Assembly: GCA_028277485.1 (NCBI GenBank)
Contig: JANQGE010000030.1
Span: 4,687 to 68,686 of the forward strand
Reading direction: 5' to 3'
Source: Chlorobium sp.
Lineage (GTDB): Bacteria > Bacteroidota > Chlorobiia > Chlorobiales > Chlorobiaceae
Length of the DNA: 64,000 nt
Shown: positions 61,305 through 64,000 of the stretch, piece after piece
How the letters are laid out: each line of letters starts with the position of its first letter
Numbering within the stretch: position 1 is the first letter of the stretch
Notes under the pieces: generated by a model
The model's database searches: none
Seen by the model: only the letters and a program-made list of their open reading frames with translations
What the model was told of the DNA's origin: nothing
Position numbers and translations under genes: made by a program

Positions 61305-61320
61305 ATATAAAGACAAATTC
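61305..61320. promoter_or_regulatory. putative metalloregulator operator (site d2)
   Basis: ATATAAAGACAAATTC shares AGACAAATT with sites a and b and overlaps the -10 box of the same promoter, 20 bp before the receptor 3 ATG. Confidence 0.4.
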
Positions 61321-61340
61321 AAACAAAACACACAAATGCC

Positions 61341-63683
61341 ATGGTTAAAAGTAAGGGATTGAGCTTTGTATCCGCACTCTTGCTTATGCTTGTTTTTTGT
61401 GGGCAGGCAGCTTTTGCGGAGACCATTACGGGCAGGGTTACAAGCGATGGGGAACCGGTTCCCTATGCCAATGTCACGGTGAAAGGGACAACTATCGGCA
61501 TAGCGGCTGATAGAGACGGAAACTACACGCTGACCGGCATTCCTTCCGGTTCCAGAATCATTCAAGTCCGTGCCTTGGGCTACGGGGCCACGCAGAAAAA
61601 TGTGGCTGTCGAGTCCGGACAAACAGTATCGGTTGACTTCGTTCTTGCTTCCAGCGCACTGCGGGGCAGTGAGATCGTGGTTACCGGCACGAGAGACGAG
61701 GTGCCGCGCAAGGAGTCGCCAGTCATTGTATCGACGGTGTCAGCGAGAGAGCTGACCGAAGTGGTTCAAGCAGCAACAGTTAGCGAAGGTCTGAATTTCG
61801 CGACGGGACTGCGTATGGAAAATAATTGTCAGAACTGCAGTTTTAACCAGCTCCGCATGAATGGTCTGGAAGGACCGTATTCACAGATTCTTATCAACGG
61901 GCGTGCGGTGTTCAGCGCGGTTGCCGGGGTGTATGGTCTGGAACTCCTGCCGGTAAACATGATCGACCGTATCGAGGTTGTGCGCGGCGGTGGATCGGCT
62001 CTTTATGGGAGCAATGCTATCGGCGGAACAGTTAACCTGATCCTGAAAGACCCCGTCGTCAATAGCTGGGAATTTTCCGGTTCTTCCGGGTGGGTCGGGG
62101 TTGGCGATGATGATTTCAATGATTCCGCCATTGATTACACTGCGAACCTCAATGCATCGGTGGTTTCCTCGGACAAGAAAATGGGGATGACCGTGTTTGG
62201 CTTTTATAAGAGCCGGGACTGGTTCGATGCCAATAATGACGGTTTTTCCGAGTTGCCGGAAATTGACAATACTACCGTTGGGCTTCGTGCTTTCAGGAGA
62301 ATCGGAGACCGGGGTGAGCTTACCGTTGACTTCTTTACCATCAATGAAGACCGCCGCGGCGGCAACAAGTTTGATACGATAGAGCACGAGGCTGACATTG
62401 CAGAGTCGATTCAGCAGCGGATCGTCAATGGTGCGGTTACCTATGATCAGTATTTCAGGGATTATGACAAGCTGTCGCTCTACGTTTCAACGCAGCATAT
62501 CGATCGTGATGCATACTATGGTGCCGAGCGGCAGCTTGATGCATACGGCCATACGGATAACCTTGTTCTGCAGATGGGTGCTCAGTACAAGGCGGTTTTC
62601 GGTCCTTCTCAAATTATTGCGGGCGTAGAAAACAACCGTGAATGGCTCGATGATAAAAAACTCGGTTACTTTGATGTCGATGCAGGCACTCACTTGCCGA
62701 ACACGCCTGTGGCTGATCAGGAGAGTGACATTCTCGGAATCTTTGGTGAGTACCAGTATACATGGAACAAGCTCAAGGCGACCTTAGGTCTTCGCTGGGA
62801 TAACTATGATATCTCCAACGAGATTACCCCTGATGCTGATGTGTCGGATGACATTCTGCTTCCCAGGGCCACTGTGCTGTGGGCCTTCAGTGATGATCTG
62901 CAAGGCCGGCTGAGCTATGCAGAGGGTTACCGGGCACCACAGATCTTTGACGAGGATCTGCATATCGAATCTTCCGGTTCAAGGAGGATCATTCATATCA
63001 ATGCCCCTGACCTTGTCGAAGAGACCAGCAGAAGCTATATGGTGTCGATGGACTTCGATACCATGGTTGATGGTGTGGATTTCGGTTTTCTTGCAGAAGG
63101 TTTTTACACCGAACTCAATGATCCTTTTGCGATTGACATCGGGACACCCGATGCAGCAGGCGATGTTGTCTATACGCGGTACAATGCCGACGGCGCTACC
63201 GTGCAGGGGGTCAACCTCGAGGCGTACGTTATTCCCTCGGATGTGTTTGGGGTAAAAGCCGGTTTTACGATACAGTCCAGTGAATATGACGAGCCGCAGG
63301 ATTTCGATGAAAAAGAGTTTTTCAGGACACCGGATACCTATGGTTTTATTACCGTTGACTGGGAACCGGTTGACAAGCTTGGTATATCGCTTACCGGTAA
63401 CTATACGGGAGAGATGCTGGTGCCCTATTACGGCCCTACCATTCCCGATCCGGATGCGGGGGAACTGCGCAAGAGCGATGCGTTTTTTGATGCAGGTCTG
63501 AGGGTTCGGTATACCATACCTTTTGACGATGCAGGTTTTCAGTTGTATGGTGGTGTGAAGAACATCTTCAATTCATACCAGGATGATTTTGATGAAACCA
63601 TCGATCGTGATCCGGGGTATGTGTATGGTCCCATGACCCCGCGGACATTTTATGTCGGGGTGAAATTCGGGAATCTATTGTGA
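61341..63683 (+). CDS. TonB-dependent receptor 3 with carboxypeptidase-regulatory-like N-terminal domain
   Basis: A 780-aa receptor. Signal peptide MVKSKGLSFVSALLLMLVFCGQAAFA; a carboxypeptidase D regulatory-like beta domain follows (about 28-110, GRVTSDGEPVPYANVTVKGTTIG), typical of Bacteroidota-style receptors; then the plug with NCQNCSFNQLRMNGLEG at about 157-173 and RIEVVRGGGSALYGSNAIGGTVN. The barrel ends YVGVKFGNLL. The CxxC in the plug is shared with a widespread subfamily. It is divergent from chelatase 2, under operator sites d1 and d2. Confidence 0.9.
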   Translation: MVKSKGLSFVSALLLMLVFCGQAAFAETITGRVTSDGEPVPYANVTVKGTTIGIAADRDGNYTLTGIPSGSRIIQVRALGYGATQKNVAVESGQTVSVDFVLASSALRGSEIVVTGTRDEVPRKESPVIVSTVSARELTEVVQAATVSEGLNFATGLRMENNCQNCSFNQLRMNGLEGPYSQILINGRAVFSAVAGVYGLELLPVNMIDRIEVVRGGGSALYGSNAIGGTVNLILKDPVVNSWEFSGSSGWVGVGDDDFNDSAIDYTANLNASVVSSDKKMGMTVFGFYKSRDWFDANNDGFSELPEIDNTTVGLRAFRRIGDRGELTVDFFTINEDRRGGNKFDTIEHEADIAESIQQRIVNGAVTYDQYFRDYDKLSLYVSTQHIDRDAYYGAERQLDAYGHTDNLVLQMGAQYKAVFGPSQIIAGVENNREWLDDKKLGYFDVDAGTHLPNTPVADQESDILGIFGEYQYTWNKLKATLGLRWDNYDISNEITPDADVSDDILLPRATVLWAFSDDLQGRLSYAEGYRAPQIFDEDLHIESSGSRRIIHINAPDLVEETSRSYMVSMDFDTMVDGVDFGFLAEGFYTELNDPFAIDIGTPDAAGDVVYTRYNADGATVQGVNLEAYVIPSDVFGVKAGFTIQSSEYDEPQDFDEKEFFRTPDTYGFITVDWEPVDKLGISLTGNYTGEMLVPYYGPTIPDPDAGELRKSDAFFDAGLRVRYTIPFDDAGFQLYGGVKNIFNSYQDDFDETIDRDPGYVYGPMTPRTFYVGVKFGNLL

Positions 63684-63707
63684 TGCAGGATGATGTATGT
63701 GTGTCAC

Positions 63708-63736
63708 CGGCGCCCATCTTTATGGGCGCCGTTTTT
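63708..63736 (+). terminator. rho-independent terminator after receptor 3
   Basis: CGGCGCCCAT and ATGGGCGCCG are perfect arms around CTTT, followed by TTTTT. Confidence 0.9.
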
Positions 63737-63738
63737 AA

Positions 63739-63866
63739 AGAGTGCCTCTGTACGTGAGTCCCGATTCTATCGGGATGCGAGGCGGACACGGGGCGCAAAA
63801 ACCCTCTTCTATCCGACCAACGAGAAGTAATCAGGGTGCACAACAATTTAACATAGGGGTGTCTTT
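63739..63866. repeat. interspersed repeat family A copy
   Basis: About 128 bp from GAGTGCCTCTGTACGTG to CAACAATTTAACATAGGGG, with a CCCGATTCTATCGGGA hairpin inside, replacing part of the usual centre. It lies between the terminator and the next gene. Confidence 0.75.
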
Positions 63867-63901
63867 AAGGAAATTTTGTTAACAGTTGATTAGTTGTCTG
63901 T

Positions 63902-64000
63902 ATGAAACAGGGAATATTCACAGCGATCCTGATCGTTGTCACCTTCGCCGTCTCGCTGGTATTTTACCTCTGGATGGGCACCACCCCCGAAGATTCAAAC
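63902..64000 (+). CDS. start of a membrane protein gene, MotA/TolQ/ExbB-like (cut by window edge)
   Basis: Thirty-three codons are visible from ATG 63902: a hydrophobic helix MKQGIFTAILIVVTFAVSL, then VFYLWMGTTPEDSN, at the right edge. The short helix followed by a YLWMG turn resembles the N-terminus of MotA/TolQ/ExbB-type proteins of Chlorobi and Bacteroidota, but this is inference from little sequence. Confidence 0.45.
   Translation, partial: MKQGIFTAILIVVTFAVSLVFYLWMGTTPEDSN

Noticed and set aside
61341..63683. The CxxC in the plug of receptor 3 as something new
   Set aside because: The NCQNC-type plug motif is a recurring feature of a large TonB receptor subfamily as I remember it, so it was not scored as novel.

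Overview
The window reads as chromosomal DNA of a green sulfur bacterium (Chlorobiaceae, plausibly Prosthecochloris or a close Chlorobium). The evidence is a reaction-centre cytochrome PscC with the family N-terminus and a CxxCH site, a (bacterio)chlorophyll synthase, a one-chain pyruvate:ferredoxin oxidoreductase of the kind used as pyruvate synthase in the reverse TCA cycle, a PPi-type phosphofructokinase, HprK without a PTS nearby, and GcvPA split from GcvPB. Exact species is inference.

Layout. 1-31.5 kb is mostly core metabolism and housekeeping: ppc (cut by the left edge), pscC, queF, a methyltransferase/unknown/xerC run, hpf, hprK, an oligopeptide-type binding lipoprotein plus one permease, ruvB, a TPR lipoprotein, nifJ, rlmB, gcvH-gcvPA, dapA, recN, a lamin-tail secreted protein, tatA, psd, tilS, rnhA, rpmB, bchG and trpD. 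An AT-rich pocket at 19.5-20.9 kb holds an unknown membrane protein and a small ORF remnant. 31.6-47.5 kb holds an M24 peptidase, cutA, holB, ilvE, a PPi-type pfk, an FtsX-like permease, ispF, a DUF4407 protein, two PixA/AidA-type inclusion-body paralogues next to a REP-type (Y1) transposase, pyrD, an alpha-glucan phosphorylase and a phosphoesterase.

47.5-63.7 kb is the most distinctive part, a metal and tetrapyrrole handling region: ferritin, flavodoxin with a small Cys/His protein, tonB-exbD-exbB, three TonB-dependent receptors, a haem-c lipoprotein, a DUF2292 protein, a CDF exporter, two lipoprotein CbiX-like chelatases and a PepSY membrane protein. A 16-bp near-palindrome (TAATTTAGACAAATTA and variants) lies in front of the flavodoxin, exbB/receptor-1, chelatase-2 and receptor-3 transcription units, suggesting one metalloregulator.

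Two interspersed repeat families fill the gaps. Family A is 110-145 bp with inverted ends (GGGCACCTCTATTAATTTG type) and occurs as about 12 near-complete copies plus many solo ends. Family B is a mosaic of short recurring words, in one place bounded by CTGAATAATTCA inverted ends. Both sit between genes, sometimes between a stop codon and its terminator, and family B has reached some 3' coding ends. The 3' end of nifJ carries its own partial duplication. No rRNA, tRNA or CRISPR array was recognised.
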